A DNA stretch of 64,000 nt. Origin: CALBPI01 sp038521865 (GTDB lineage Bacteria > Pseudomonadota > Gammaproteobacteria > Steroidobacterales > Woeseiaceae). Location: positions 434,001 through 498,000 of the forward strand of contig JBCBKO010000001.1 of the NCBI GenBank assembly GCA_038521865.1. Reading direction: 5' to 3'. Each line of letters opens with the position of its first letter. Positions within the stretch are counted from its first letter, which is position 1. A program made the translations under genes and the position numbers. Below the pieces are notes generated by a model, which did no database searches, was not told the DNA's origin, and saw only the letters and a program-made list of their open reading frames with translations. Of this stretch, positions 1-9,589 are shown piece by piece.

Positions 1-71
1 GGTGGTCTCGCCGTCAGAATTTGGTTGCCCAACACACGCGTTCGCGCAGAGGCTACAAAGGTGTTGCCATA

Positions 72-863
72 ATGGTGAAGGTTGCTCTGGTCGGTGCACC
101 ACATGATGCAAATTCCAGCTTTCTCAGGGGGCCGGCTGAGGCGCCGGATATTATCCGGCGTGTGCTGCACGGTGATTCCGGTAATGCCTATTCGGAATCA
201 ATGCGCGATGTCCTCTCGGATCTTCAGGATCTCGGCAACTTCTCGATAGCTCAAACGAAAGAAGGTGTGATGGAGCTGCGCCCGGCGATGGCTCGCGTAG
301 TGTCGCAAGGGTTTCGGGTATTGAGCTTTGGCGGTGATCACGCGGTAACTCATCCATTGGCGCTAGCGGTTGCCGACAGTGTTGGGCCAATCGACATCCT
401 GCATTTTGATGCTCACGGCGATCTGTACCCGGACTTTGACGGTAATCCTTATTCACATGCGAGCCCGTTTGCGCGACTTCTGGAATCCGGGTGCGTAGAC
501 CGCCTCGTGCAACTTGGAATAAGGACGTTGACGCCTGAGCAGCAAGCGGTCGTTGCGCAGTACGGCGTGGAGACATATCAGTGGAGAGGCGAGTTGCCCC
601 CGGACCTCAATCTCACGTTCGAAAAGCCACTATATATTTCGGTCGATATCGATGCGTTGGATCCTGCCTTCGCGCCGGGCGTATCACATCACGAGCCGGG
701 CGGAATGTCAGTGAGGGACATCCTTGGCGTGCTCGACGCCGTGCACGCCAACGTTGTTGCCGCCGATATTGTCGAGTACAACCCGCGGCGTGATTTGCAT
801 GAGATGACAGCGGCGGTTTGTGCCAAGCTGGCCAAAGCACTCTTGGACCTGCTGCGCCGCTAA
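72..863 (+). CDS. Ureohydrolase family protein (arginase/agmatinase-like)
   Basis: A 263-residue member of the arginase/agmatinase/formimidoylglutamase family, cytoplasmic dimanganese enzymes that hydrolyse guanidino groups. The metal motifs are visible in order: GGDH (about residues 87-90), DAHGD (113-117) and SVDID followed by ALDPAFAPG (from about 190), which fits the ureohydrolase signature. I start at the ATG at 72, preceded by an AAAGGTG-like ribosome site; a GTG/TTG-type extension to 21 adds residues with no family resemblance. The substrate is not decidable by eye: the SHHEPGG segment differs from the usual agmatinase text. A PLP-dependent decarboxylase starts 45 bases downstream, so the pair could process an amino acid and its guanidino derivative; that is inference. 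Confidence 0.88.
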   Translation: MVKVALVGAPHDANSSFLRGPAEAPDIIRRVLHGDSGNAYSESMRDVLSDLQDLGNFSIAQTKEGVMELRPAMARVVSQGFRVLSFGGDHAVTHPLALAVADSVGPIDILHFDAHGDLYPDFDGNPYSHASPFARLLESGCVDRLVQLGIRTLTPEQQAVVAQYGVETYQWRGELPPDLNLTFEKPLYISVDIDALDPAFAPGVSHHEPGGMSVRDILGVLDAVHANVVAADIVEYNPRRDLHEMTAAVCAKLAKALLDLLRR

Positions 864-908
864 CCGACCACGCTAGCACTAAACGATACCTGCGATTACG
901 ATACAGAT

Positions 909-2372
909 ATGACCGTATCAAATCGATTCCTGAGAGACGTATTCGTCGACGCACTCGATCAACTGACCGAACATATTGAGGCGACCGAACAGGGTGAGAG
1001 ACCCGCAACGGGTTATCGTCCATTAAGCCAGTTGCTCGATGGTCTGGAGTTGGAGCAGAGGCTCGAACAGCCGCCGGTATCCCACGCTGAGTTTGCCGAC
1101 TTTCTATCGGGCTATCTCAGCCACTCGGTTCAGTTGCACCATCCGTTGCACGCCGCGCACCAGGTTGCCATCCCGGATTCAGCATCGGCACTTGCATCAC
1201 TGGTAAACGGGTTTATGAACAACCCGATGGCGATCTATGAAATGGGCCCTGTGGGTGCCGCCATTGAGTTCGTTGTCATCAATTGGATGTTGAAGCATAT
1301 CGGATGGGCTCAGCAACCGCGCCGGCCTGAGGTCGGGCTTGAGCATGGCGCAGGCGTGCTTACTCACGGTGGTTCGTTGGCAAACCTCACCGGATTGTTA
1401 GCCGCGCGTGCGCGAGTTGCGCCAGAGGCTTGGGAGCAAGGTGTGCCCAACGATCTGGCTGTTCTTGTCTCTCCTGTTGCTCATTACTCGGTTGCGAGGG
1501 CGGTTGCGATCCTCGGTCTCGGCGAGCGTGCCATCGTACATTTACCCTGTGACGAACTTGGTCGCGTGGACGCACATGCCATGGAGCAAACGATTGAAAA
1601 GACGCAGGCGTCTGGGCGCCGGGTCATGGCAGTGATCGCGAACGCATGCGCGACTGCAACCGGATTGCATGATCCTTTACGACCTATGGGAGAGATTTGC
1701 CGCAGCAATGATGTGTTTTTTCATGTAGACGCTTGCCATGGAGCCAGTGCGTTGTTGCATTCTGATACCGAGCACCACCTCGACGGTATCGAGTTGGCAG
1801 ATGTGGTTATCTGGGATGCACACAAAATGTTACAAGTCTCGGCGCTGTGCGCTGCAGTGCTCTTCCGCGATCACCGAAGCTTTGATGTGGCGTTCTCGCA
1901 AAAAGCGAGCTACCTGGCCTACGGGCGGGATGCCGAGGGTTACGATTCTCTGCCGCGCGCGGTGGAGTGCACGAAATCTGCTATGGGCGTGAAGGTTTAT
2001 TTCAATTTGCTTTTGCGCGGCGAGCACGCGCTAGGGCAGTTTGTGGCAGACCGTTATGCGATGGGCAAAACCGCATATGACTGTATTGTTGCGCGCGATC
2101 GATTCAGTTGTCCCTACGTGCCCGAGACCAACATCATCTGTTTTCGTATTGAAGGAGATAATCAGCTTCAGCAGTCGATTCGCGATCAACTGGTGGCCGA
2201 ACGAACGGCGCACCTCACCACCGCTGAAGTAGGCGGAACAACGTACCTTCGTATGACGCTAATGAATCCGCTGACAGACGTCGAAGCGATCAACACGATT
2301 CTCGATCTGGTTGAGCAAAAGGCGGATTCTTTGCTGACTTCAACGCAAACAAGTCCACGCTTGGCATCGTAA
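909..2372 (+). CDS. Group II pyridoxal-phosphate-dependent amino acid decarboxylase
   Basis: A 487-residue fold-type I PLP enzyme of the glutamate/aromatic-amino-acid/diaminobutyrate decarboxylase group, removing the alpha-carboxyl group of an amino acid in the cytoplasm. Visible landmarks are THGGSLANLTG (phosphate-binding region), HVDACHGA with the ring-nitrogen aspartate near residue 274, and DAHKM with the Schiff-base lysine near residue 306. Length matches the family. Substrate is not assigned; the text around the lysine is not a clear match to classical GAD or Ddc. It follows the ureohydrolase gene on the same strand with a 45-base gap and may be co-transcribed with it. Confidence 0.85.
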   Translation: MTVSNRFLRDVFVDALDQLTEHIEATEQGERPATGYRPLSQLLDGLELEQRLEQPPVSHAEFADFLSGYLSHSVQLHHPLHAAHQVAIPDSASALASLVNGFMNNPMAIYEMGPVGAAIEFVVINWMLKHIGWAQQPRRPEVGLEHGAGVLTHGGSLANLTGLLAARARVAPEAWEQGVPNDLAVLVSPVAHYSVARAVAILGLGERAIVHLPCDELGRVDAHAMEQTIEKTQASGRRVMAVIANACATATGLHDPLRPMGEICRSNDVFFHVDACHGASALLHSDTEHHLDGIELADVVIWDAHKMLQVSALCAAVLFRDHRSFDVAFSQKASYLAYGRDAEGYDSLPRAVECTKSAMGVKVYFNLLLRGEHALGQFVADRYAMGKTAYDCIVARDRFSCPYVPETNIICFRIEGDNQLQQSIRDQLVAERTAHLTTAEVGGTTYLRMTLMNPLTDVEAINTILDLVEQKADSLLTSTQTSPRLAS

Positions 2373-2451
2373 AGTCAAGCCCTGAAACGCTGGCTCCGGA
2401 TTTCTCCAAGGAGTATCCTTGAACGCCTGTTGAAGAGCGTCTGGAGCGTGC

Positions 2452-3933
2452 ATGGCTTTTCATGTGCCGAGCGTTGAGGAACTGCAAATGCGTCGCGCTG
2501 ATACTTATCAGCAGTGGCGACGTGCGGCTTTAGCCTACGATCGAAAAAACCGGCTTGATCGTTGGAAGAAGAAAGACCACTCCACGCAGTACGACTTTGT
2601 GTCCGTTCGCGAGCGCGTTACGACCCTGAAGGCACTTCGTGAAGAGAAAGACAATATTGGCCTGCTCTTTAACCTCAACGAAGGCATACACGGCAACATG
2701 GACGGTATGGGTCGTCCAGACCTTTATCGACGTGCAAAATTCGGCACCAAACGTCTGATCGTGGAATATGTTGATGCGGTCAGTGACGCATTGGAGCATA
2801 TCGCTAGTGACAAGGTGAAAGATATCGCGTTCGACGAGAAGCTCGATTTCTTCCATCGTGCAAGCCATTGCTTTGGCCGAACCGCGCTTATGATGAGCGG
2901 TGCCGGCAGTCTGCTTTATTTCCACTTGGGTGTAATCAAGGCACTTTGGGAGCAGGAACTGCTGCCTAATATTATGTCCGGTTCCAGTGGCGGTGCATTT
3001 ATTGCCGGTATTGTCGGGACGCGCAAGCGCGATGAGATGGCGCAGCTGTTTGAGAGCGAGTTCCTTCGGTCCGAGGCTGCAACCGAGCTTGATCAAATTC
3101 CACGAAGGTTCCTGCTCGTGCGCGATCGTATGGATGCCGATGGTGTCTGGGAAGCGATCGAACGCTTGATCCCAGACATGACGTTTCAGGAAGCCTACGA
3201 ATACAGCGGCACCCATATCAACATATCGGTTGCGCCCGCCGGCCAGTACCAGGGATCAAGATTGCTGAACGCGATTACGTCGCCGAACGTCATGGTGCGC
3301 GAAGCGGTGCTAGCCTCATGCGCGGTCCCGGGTGTCTATCCGCCAGTGACACTCGCGGCTCGTGGTTCGAACGGTCGACGGCGTGCGTATCTGGAAAGTC
3401 GTCAGTGGGTGGATGGGTCTGTCGCCGATGACTTACCTGTAAAGAGGCTGTCGCGGTTATACGGTGTTAATCACTCGATCGTCAGTCAGACCAATCCGTT
3501 GGTCCTTCCGTTCGTCAATGAGTACAAAGGTCGGCAACAAGTTTGGGATATTGTGCGTCAGGCGACAACGACGACAGCCAAGGATTGGTCGCTTGCAGTC
3601 GCTCGTATTTTGCAAAAGCCTTTCGGTCGACAAGGACTCGCGAGCCGAATGCTTGGCGTCTACAGCTCCGTGCTGAACCAGACGTACACGGGTGATATCA
3701 ACATCCTGCCGTCTACGCGGAGTTTCAATCCGCTTAAACTTCTAGCACCGCGTACGCTCGAAGAGGTGATGGAGTTGATTCGACTGGGAGAGCGCGCAAC
3801 CTGGCCCGCCGTCGAGAAAATTCGTACCCAAACGCGAATCAGTCGTACGCTCGACGAAATACAGGAGCGTTACGAAGATCGTCTCGTTAGCATTGCGCGT
3901 AAACAGCAGCTCTTTCTCGACCGCTCGGCCTGA
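2452..3933 (+). CDS. Patatin-like phospholipase with DUF3336 N-terminal region
   Basis: A 493-residue lipid acyl hydrolase of the patatin superfamily. The N-terminal 140 or so residues resemble the DUF3336 region found in triacylglycerol-lipase-type patatins (Tgl/SDP1-like). The catalytic part follows: a glycine-rich oxyanion segment (MSGAGSLLYFHLG), the nucleophile elbow GSSGG with Ser near residue 179, and the dyad aspartate in WVDGS near residue 321. No signal peptide is evident. A GGAG ribosome site precedes the ATG at 2452. The alpha/beta hydrolase gene starts six bases after the stop, so the two probably form a lipid-hydrolysis operon. Membrane or storage lipid is the likely substrate; the exact lipid is unknown. 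Confidence 0.88.
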   Translation: MAFHVPSVEELQMRRADTYQQWRRAALAYDRKNRLDRWKKKDHSTQYDFVSVRERVTTLKALREEKDNIGLLFNLNEGIHGNMDGMGRPDLYRRAKFGTKRLIVEYVDAVSDALEHIASDKVKDIAFDEKLDFFHRASHCFGRTALMMSGAGSLLYFHLGVIKALWEQELLPNIMSGSSGGAFIAGIVGTRKRDEMAQLFESEFLRSEAATELDQIPRRFLLVRDRMDADGVWEAIERLIPDMTFQEAYEYSGTHINISVAPAGQYQGSRLLNAITSPNVMVREAVLASCAVPGVYPPVTLAARGSNGRRRAYLESRQWVDGSVADDLPVKRLSRLYGVNHSIVSQTNPLVLPFVNEYKGRQQVWDIVRQATTTTAKDWSLAVARILQKPFGRQGLASRMLGVYSSVLNQTYTGDINILPSTRSFNPLKLLAPRTLEEVMELIRLGERATWPAVEKIRTQTRISRTLDEIQERYEDRLVSIARKQQLFLDRSA

Positions 3934-3939
3934 TATCCA

Positions 3940-4890
3940 ATGGATAGTGCTCTCCTGACAGTACTCATCGTGCTGGGGCTGATTGCTGCGCTCTACGCCT
4001 GGGCCCAAACCTCGCCGAGCAAGGCAACTGCTCTGCTTATGGGGATGCTTCGCCGATTGGTCCGACTCAAGTCAAAAGAGCTCGCAGCCGATGATTTGAC
4101 GTGGCGCTATCTCGAAAAGGGCGAAAGCAATCTTGACGTCGTCTTATTGGTGCATGGGTTTGGCGCTGATAAAGATACTTGGCTGGGATATGTACCCCAC
4201 CTTGGTAGCCATTATCGGGTGATTTGTCCTGACCTGCCGGGTTTCGGGGATGCGACCGATGAGATGGTCTCGGACTTCACGCCAAAACAACAGGCGGAGC
4301 GTCTGTTGGCCTTTATGTCTGCATTGAGGGTTGAGTCCGCGCATGTTGTGGGCAGCTCTATGGGCGGCTTTATTGCGGCCTGGATGGCGATACTTGCGCC
4401 TCGACGGATAGCCAGTCTCACTCTGATGAACGCGGCTGGCGTGTCCGGTGCGACGCCATCGTTTATGGAGCCTAAAGTGATTGCCGGTGAAAGCCCGCTG
4501 GTTCCTACAAACCCGGGTGAGCTGGATGAGGTGCTCTCGATGTTGAGCGTGAAACCGTTGTTTATCCCGAGTTTCGTTAAGAGGAACTTGCTGAATCGCT
4601 ATCTCAAGTATGGTGAGCTTTGGCGCAAGATTTTTGATGATCTCGTACAAGCGCAGCAGGACGATCGAATAGCGGATTTGATCGCTGAGATCCAGGCGCC
4701 GACGCTAGTGGTATGGGGCGACAGCGATCAGGTTTTGCACGTAAGCTGCGCCGACGTATTCGTGGAGCAGATTTCCCACAGTCGCTTATTAGTCCTGCCG
4801 CGGGTAGGCCACATCCCAATGTACGAGGCCCCGTTGGCGGCCGCACGTGCTCAGCTGGCGTTGATGGATTCGGCAGCGGCAAGCAGCTGA
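3940..4890 (+). CDS. Alpha/beta hydrolase, membrane-anchored lipase-like
   Basis: A 316-residue alpha/beta hydrolase. Residues about 5-22 form one hydrophobic N-terminal segment, probably a membrane anchor. Landmarks: LVHGFGADKDTW (oxyanion loop), GSSMGG with nucleophile Ser near 140, an acid in VVWGDSDQ and the histidine in VGHIPMYE, which complete a plausible triad. It lies six bases downstream of the patatin gene. Its last 40 bases overlap the 3' end of the opposing LOG gene. Ester or lipid substrates are likely; specificity is not visible. Confidence 0.85.
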   Translation: MDSALLTVLIVLGLIAALYAWAQTSPSKATALLMGMLRRLVRLKSKELAADDLTWRYLEKGESNLDVVLLVHGFGADKDTWLGYVPHLGSHYRVICPDLPGFGDATDEMVSDFTPKQQAERLLAFMSALRVESAHVVGSSMGGFIAAWMAILAPRRIASLTLMNAAGVSGATPSFMEPKVIAGESPLVPTNPGELDEVLSMLSVKPLFIPSFVKRNLLNRYLKYGELWRKIFDDLVQAQQDDRIADLIAEIQAPTLVVWGDSDQVLHVSCADVFVEQISHSRLLVLPRVGHIPMYEAPLAAARAQLALMDSAAASS

Positions 4891-5411
4891 TCAATCAAAG
4901 CTTCTGGGTCTGAGAGAGAAATCAGCATCTCAGTGTGTTCGGGCGGCACGAAACCCTGCTCAACCTGAACGGCGGTCATCGCCAATTGATGATCATAGAA
5001 TCCGTCTACATTCAAAATTCCAACGGGCTTTGATTGCAGTTGCAATTGCGTCCACGTGATCATCTCGAACACTTCGTCCAACGTGCCAAAACCACCGGGA
5101 AGCGCGACAAACGCGTCCGAACGCTTAGCCATCTGGTGCTTACGCTCGGCGAGCGTATCCACCAATATCAGTTCCGTGAGTTTGGTATGTGCGCGTTCGC
5201 GAGTTGCCAGCGAGTGGGGGAGGACGCCGATGACAGACCCGCCGGCCTCGAGAACAGCGTCGGCGACAGTACCCATCAAGCCGGTTGATGCACCGCCGTA
5301 GACCAGACCGATGTTACGCGCGGCAAGTTGCTCGCCAAACGCGTGTGCTGCGTCACCAAAAGACGTGGATGCACCGCTGCGTGAGCCACAGAAGACGGCG
5401 ATCCATTTCAC
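4851..5411 (-). CDS. LOG family protein (TIGR00730-type nucleotide phosphoribohydrolase)
   Basis: A 186-residue cytoplasmic protein of the LOG/lysine-decarboxylase-like family. The hallmark PGGFGTLDE motif and the preceding GGASTGLMG Rossmann-like loop are present. Characterised members cleave cytokinin riboside or other nucleoside 5'-monophosphates to free base and ribose phosphate; many bacterial members have a housekeeping nucleotide role. It begins 27 bases after the pilE stop on the same strand, so pilin-operon transcripts may read into it, and it overlaps the convergent hydrolase gene by 40 bases. Confidence 0.9.
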   Translation of the reverse strand: MKWIAVFCGSRSGASTSFGDAAHAFGEQLAARNIGLVYGGASTGLMGTVADAVLEAGGSVIGVLPHSLATRERAHTKLTELILVDTLAERKHQMAKRSDAFVALPGGFGTLDEVFEMITWTQLQLQSKPVGILNVDGFYDHQLAMTAVQVEQGFVPPEHTEMLISLSDPEALIDQLLAAAESINAS

Positions 5412-5438
5412 GGCAGGTCAGTCAGCCCCGATTTTCGG

Positions 5439-5876
5439 TTACCAGCACTGCGCCACCGTAAGTCCGGTTGCGCTCATACCTTTGGTGCCGGCTTCTGTGA
5501 GCGTCAGATCACCGCACTTGTCAGATGCCTGATCTCCGGCAGGTGTCGCTGTGATCGTAAAGGTCCGCTCGGTCAGATTTCCGACCACCAGGTTGTAGTG
5601 CACCACCGCACTTTCTTTGGGGGACTTCTGAAGCAAAACAGGGATCGAGTCGGTCACCGGGTTTCCGGCACGGTCTTGATCGTAGCGGCCGTTCTCTGTG
5701 TAGAAGCGCTCCATAAACTGTTGGAGCTCGAGCACTACTGCCTGACTATCGGAGCGTCTCGCTTTTCGGACCGAGTCGCGGTAACTCGGCACGATAATTG
5801 ATGCCAAGATACCGACAATCGCTACCGCTGTGAGGAGCTCGATGAGTGAGTAGCCGAACTGCTTTCGCTTATTCAT
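5439..5876 (-). CDS. pilE: Type IV pilin-like protein PilE
   Basis: A 145-residue prepilin-like protein. After a short positively charged leader (MNKRKQF) comes the prepilin peptidase site and N-methylation segment, GYSLIELLTAVAIVGILAS, with Glu at mature position 5. The C-terminal half carries two cysteines (KCGDL and the near-terminal QCW), probably a pilin D-region disulfide. The ATG at 5876 is chosen because it directly precedes the leader and overlaps the end of pilY1 by eight bases; a longer frame to 5909 lies inside pilY1. As the last gene of the minor-pilin set it corresponds to PilE, which primes pilus assembly with the other minor pilins. Confidence 0.88.
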   Translation of the reverse strand: MNKRKQFGYSLIELLTAVAIVGILASIIVPSYRDSVRKARRSDSQAVVLELQQFMERFYTENGRYDQDRAGNPVTDSIPVLLQKSPKESAVVHYNLVVGNLTERTFTITATPAGDQASDKCGDLTLTEAGTKGMSATGLTVAQCW

Positions 5877-8800
5877 TGATGATCTGCTCCCACGACAGTC
5901 GACCATCAAGGATGGAGTTGGTCACAGTAATCGCACGATTCTCAATGTTGCCGGTACTGCCTGGTGTGTACTGCCGATCACCCAATACCGAGGACTGCCA
6001 AGGCAGACCTTCTGACTGGTTGAATCGTTCACCACCTGCTGCGTTGAGAATCGGGTTGCCGTTGCCATCTCTCAGGACTGGATCGGCCACGAGGTCCCCG
6101 TTATCAACTGCATTGTCACGAGTACGGTCGAAGACCGCTTCGTTCGGTCGTGCACCATCGCAGATGCGAACCGACATCAACCAACCGCCACCGCCGACGA
6201 CGCACGGGTCGCCTGCATCCGGGATGATGGTGTTGAAGAATGTGATATCGCCACGAACGAGCGGGTTTGAGACCACGCGCTCACCACTGTCCGGCAGATC
6301 CATATACCAACCGAACTCACTGGTCGGATCGATTGGATTGTCAGTAGGAATCCGAATCTGTGTCTGGTCGTAGGTGAGGGCAGGGTCGTGTGCCAGCTGC
6401 TCGAGCATATCGACGCGTTCCAGCGTCGGCACACCGCGATCCCACACGCCGTAGAAGGTCTGCGTTTCGCTGGTCGTTTTGTCACCTTCAGTGATGTACT
6501 GACCTGTGCCGAACAGCACCATCACGTCCGGGTTTACGCTGTTGTCGAACGGGCATCGAGCGAGGACGGGTTTTGAGGTGATGGGTTGTACGTCGCCGTT
6601 GTCGTTGTAAGCAATGAACAACGGCTCAGGTGAGCCAAAGCTACCGTAGTCCACGCCCCAGGAAGCGTCGCTCGTTCCTTCCAAGTCAAACGCCCACATG
6701 TTGCCCAACAGGTCTCCCGCATAGGCTCTGTCAGGCGTGCCGTTGCCGTCGAGGTCGGCGAGCTGTGGTGTCGCCATGCCGTTATCAGCGCCGGGGACCG
6801 GGATCTTGATGTAGTCGGTGCCAAGAGTCCAGGTGCGGTCGATTCCGCCTTCCAGATACACGATAAACAGATGCGCCTGCGTGCTGCCGGTGCTGTTGTA
6901 GCCATTGCCGAAAACAGCGGCCCAACGACCGTTGTTCATCAGCGCGATGGTCGGCTCTGCAAACGTGGAACCCAAATCCGCATCGTCTGCATCCGTGAAC
7001 TCCCACATCACATAGTCATTGGCATCGGCCTCTGTCATCACATTCGGATCAGTGATGTCGAGTGCAAAAAGGCCAGGGCCGCCGCCACGCAGACCACCTA
7101 CAAGTATGGTTCTCCATCGCAGTGGTTGGCTCACGCCTGTACGAATGTAGGCGTCGCTGACGGCAGGGGTCAGGTCGATATAGTAGCGGTGCTGATAGTT
7201 CTGCTGAGTCAATGCGTGGAGCCCTTCACCGACGTTCGCATCATAAATGGCATTCGGGACATAGCCCATGAACTCGACACCAGAGTCGGCGTTTCCGACG
7301 TCAGCCCAGATGCCGTGCAGCATGCCGTCGTTGCCGCCGACATAAACGGCCTCACGACGATTGATCTGTGTCGCTTGCCAAGTCTCGTAGTTGTCCGTGC
7401 CCGTAGGGAAAGGTGCAGTATTAGGCCAGTCACTGCGCGGAGCGCCGACAAGGACCGGGCTCGAGTGAACGATGTCGCCAAGTACCGTCCGCGCGTCGCG
7501 CTGACGGAAGAGCGTTTCGCTCTCGTAGGTTCGTGAGCCGCGCACGTAGTCAATGACGTCTTGTGCCGCAAGACCAACCGGCAGATCAGCTGATAAGTCC
7601 GCTAGCTGCGGAGCCGTCAGCGTACCTACATCGCGGAACGGCACACCACCAGAGGCCGGATCGTAGGTTGTAATCTGGCGATTGTTCGGAGCGGGCATAC
7701 GATCCGCGGCATCCCACGTCGGAATGACGGCCACCTCGCCGGTGATTGGATCAATGGTGCTGGCGGTCATGAAACCGCTCCAGAACTCCGAATCCAGTTT
7801 CGCCTGGTAAACCAGGCTGTCGCTGCTCAAAAGGCCGGTGTTGAACGTGACCGCTGCCGCAGTACCCTCGGTTTCGACAACCGTGGCCAGGACCGCCGAC
7901 ATCTGAGTGGCGATATCGACGGGGGTGCGAGCGTTCAGCATCTCGCCGCGACCGTTCACCGCCGCGTGGTAGAGGTCGTCAACCATGCGCGGACTGCGCG
8001 GCTGATTCGGTTGCGGCCAAGCGGGTGGGTTGTCGAAAGCATCCTGACGCGTTGTGTGCGTCACGCCGAAGATCGTGCCTCGCGCGTTCAGTGTCACTGC
8101 ATACGTGTTCATGTGCAGCTCGTCGTTGCAATCGAGTGTCGGGTCTGGCGTTATATCACCGCACGCAATCGGGGTTGGAACCTGACCGCTGGCAAAACCG
8201 GACACTTGCAGATCGTCGTAATATTCCATCGCGACGTCGGCGAGAGTATTGGACCAGGCATCTTCGTAGGGTACGCCGAAACCTGCGTCGCGGTTGCCTA
8301 CACCCGTACTTGAGTTGTTCGCAAATCCATCGGTGAACGCAACGCCATAGTTTTTCTGGCAGGCCTGGGTAATCGGCGCGGTGCTGCCACTGCGCTCAAA
8401 CTGGCGGCCTAGCCAATCGATGGACTCACGAAGAGGAGTGCCGCCACTGCCACGCGCTTCAAAGATGTCGTCCAAAATTGCGACGCGCTGGTCAGTAAGG
8501 CTGCGCATCGTCACGTTCTGGCGATTGTTGATCGTGAATTCTGCAACGCGCACGCCGTCGATTTCGTCGAACGCTGCGGTGATACCACCACGCATCGCCT
8601 GATGGCGCTTGCGGTAATAAGAGAACCAGTTTGCGAAGTTCTGCAGTTCTTCCGTATACGTACGACCGCTCGGATATACCGGCGTTGTTGGCTCGATTTC
8701 ATAGCGAACGAGACAGGTGCCGTCCGGGCCGATCGCTTCGGCAGATCCTGTCACCAGATTCGCATTGGCGCGGAAGAGCTCATACGTTGCCGGTGTGGGA

Positions 8801-9564
8801 TTGGCGCAGTCGACTGGAGTACCAGCGATGTTCATGGTCGCCGTATCATCGACTAGCCAGTAGGTCGCCGGGAAATACGGGAAGGTCCGATAAACTGGTG
8901 GTCCTACATAAAGGTTGTTGTTCTCGTCCCGCATTCCCGGCATCAATAGAAATTGCCACGCCCAGTCGGGAGCGGTTGTCAACGATTGCGTCAGATCGAT
9001 CTGGAACGTGGTGTTGTCTGCGATCGGATCCCACGGCGTGGCCGTCGGCGTTTGATCGGTGAAAGTCCGTGAACCGCTGCTTACCCAGGGCTCATACTCG
9101 ATGTCCGGGTTGTAATAGCCGCGGTTGTAGTCGGGGCTGCGCGAAAAGGCGAATTCCGTTGTCGGCGGGACAGGGTAGTGTCCACCGCCCAGTGTGCGTC
9201 GCGCCCGACGGTCACAACAACCATTCGGGAACAAGTAGCTGAACTTCCACCAGGTGCCGTTGGAGCCACCGGAGGCGTTGAAGTTGATGGTGCCCGGAGA
9301 CGGCTGATTGTTGCCGTCCAGACCGACAAAACTCTCGATCGTGGTGTTCCACCAGAGCGACCCATCGTTCGCAGGCATCAGCAGCTCGAAGTCCATGCTG
9401 CCAGAGTCATCGAGCGCCATGATGACGTTCGGCTCAACCGCGTCCGACAGGAACAGGGGAGAGTCCGAAATGACACCCGGGTTAGCCTGCGCGCTTGTGA
9501 CGGTCACAAAGCCTGCCGTCAGGGCGATCAGGGATCGATAGAGAAATAAAGCTTGCTGTTTCAT
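5869..9564 (-). CDS. pilY1: Type IV pilus assembly/adhesin protein PilY1
   Basis: A 1231-residue secreted protein. It has a signal peptide (cleavage near SAQA-NPG), then a von Willebrand A-like region with a DxSxS metal motif near residues 52-56, and a C-terminal PilY beta-propeller. The propeller carries the calcium-binding loop DLDGNGTPD at about 937-945 followed by YAGDLLGN, as in Pseudomonas PilY1. The protein sits at the pilus tip, antagonises retraction in a calcium-dependent way and can act as an adhesin or mechanosensor. Codons overlap pilE at the 3' end; pilX ends 25 bases upstream of the start. Length is close to that of known homologues. Confidence 0.93.
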   Translation of the reverse strand: MKQQALFLYRSLIALTAGFVTVTSAQANPGVISDSPLFLSDAVEPNVIMALDDSGSMDFELLMPANDGSLWWNTTIESFVGLDGNNQPSPGTINFNASGGSNGTWWKFSYLFPNGCCDRRARRTLGGGHYPVPPTTEFAFSRSPDYNRGYYNPDIEYEPWVSSGSRTFTDQTPTATPWDPIADNTTFQIDLTQSLTTAPDWAWQFLLMPGMRDENNNLYVGPPVYRTFPYFPATYWLVDDTATMNIAGTPVDCANPTPATYELFRANANLVTGSAEAIGPDGTCLVRYEIEPTTPVYPSGRTYTEELQNFANWFSYYRKRHQAMRGGITAAFDEIDGVRVAEFTINNRQNVTMRSLTDQRVAILDDIFEARGSGGTPLRESIDWLGRQFERSGSTAPITQACQKNYGVAFTDGFANNSSTGVGNRDAGFGVPYEDAWSNTLADVAMEYYDDLQVSGFASGQVPTPIACGDITPDPTLDCNDELHMNTYAVTLNARGTIFGVTHTTRQDAFDNPPAWPQPNQPRSPRMVDDLYHAAVNGRGEMLNARTPVDIATQMSAVLATVVETEGTAAAVTFNTGLLSSDSLVYQAKLDSEFWSGFMTASTIDPITGEVAVIPTWDAADRMPAPNNRQITTYDPASGGVPFRDVGTLTAPQLADLSADLPVGLAAQDVIDYVRGSRTYESETLFRQRDARTVLGDIVHSSPVLVGAPRSDWPNTAPFPTGTDNYETWQATQINRREAVYVGGNDGMLHGIWADVGNADSGVEFMGYVPNAIYDANVGEGLHALTQQNYQHRYYIDLTPAVSDAYIRTGVSQPLRWRTILVGGLRGGGPGLFALDITDPNVMTEADANDYVMWEFTDADDADLGSTFAEPTIALMNNGRWAAVFGNGYNSTGSTQAHLFIVYLEGGIDRTWTLGTDYIKIPVPGADNGMATPQLADLDGNGTPDRAYAGDLLGNMWAFDLEGTSDASWGVDYGSFGSPEPLFIAYNDNGDVQPITSKPVLARCPFDNSVNPDVMVLFGTGQYITEGDKTTSETQTFYGVWDRGVPTLERVDMLEQLAHDPALTYDQTQIRIPTDNPIDPTSEFGWYMDLPDSGERVVSNPLVRGDITFFNTIIPDAGDPCVVGGGGWLMSVRICDGARPNEAVFDRTRDNAVDNGDLVADPVLRDGNGNPILNAAGGERFNQSEGLPWQSSVLGDRQYTPGSTGNIENRAITVTNSILDGRLSWEQIINE

Positions 9565-9589
9565 AGTGCTTTGCCTGATTCGCTAATGC

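Noticed and set aside
2408..2425. CAAGGA-GTA-TCCTTG hairpin between the decarboxylase and patatin genes
   Set aside because: Loop of three bases and no T-tract; too short to call a terminator.
2530..3216. 228-codon open frame on the minus strand
   Set aside because: It lies fully inside the patatin-like gene in antisense and has no domain text; the plus-strand frame has catalytic motifs.
6871..7536. 221-codon plus-strand frame inside pilY1
   Set aside because: Antisense shadow; the pilY1 frame has the propeller and calcium motifs.
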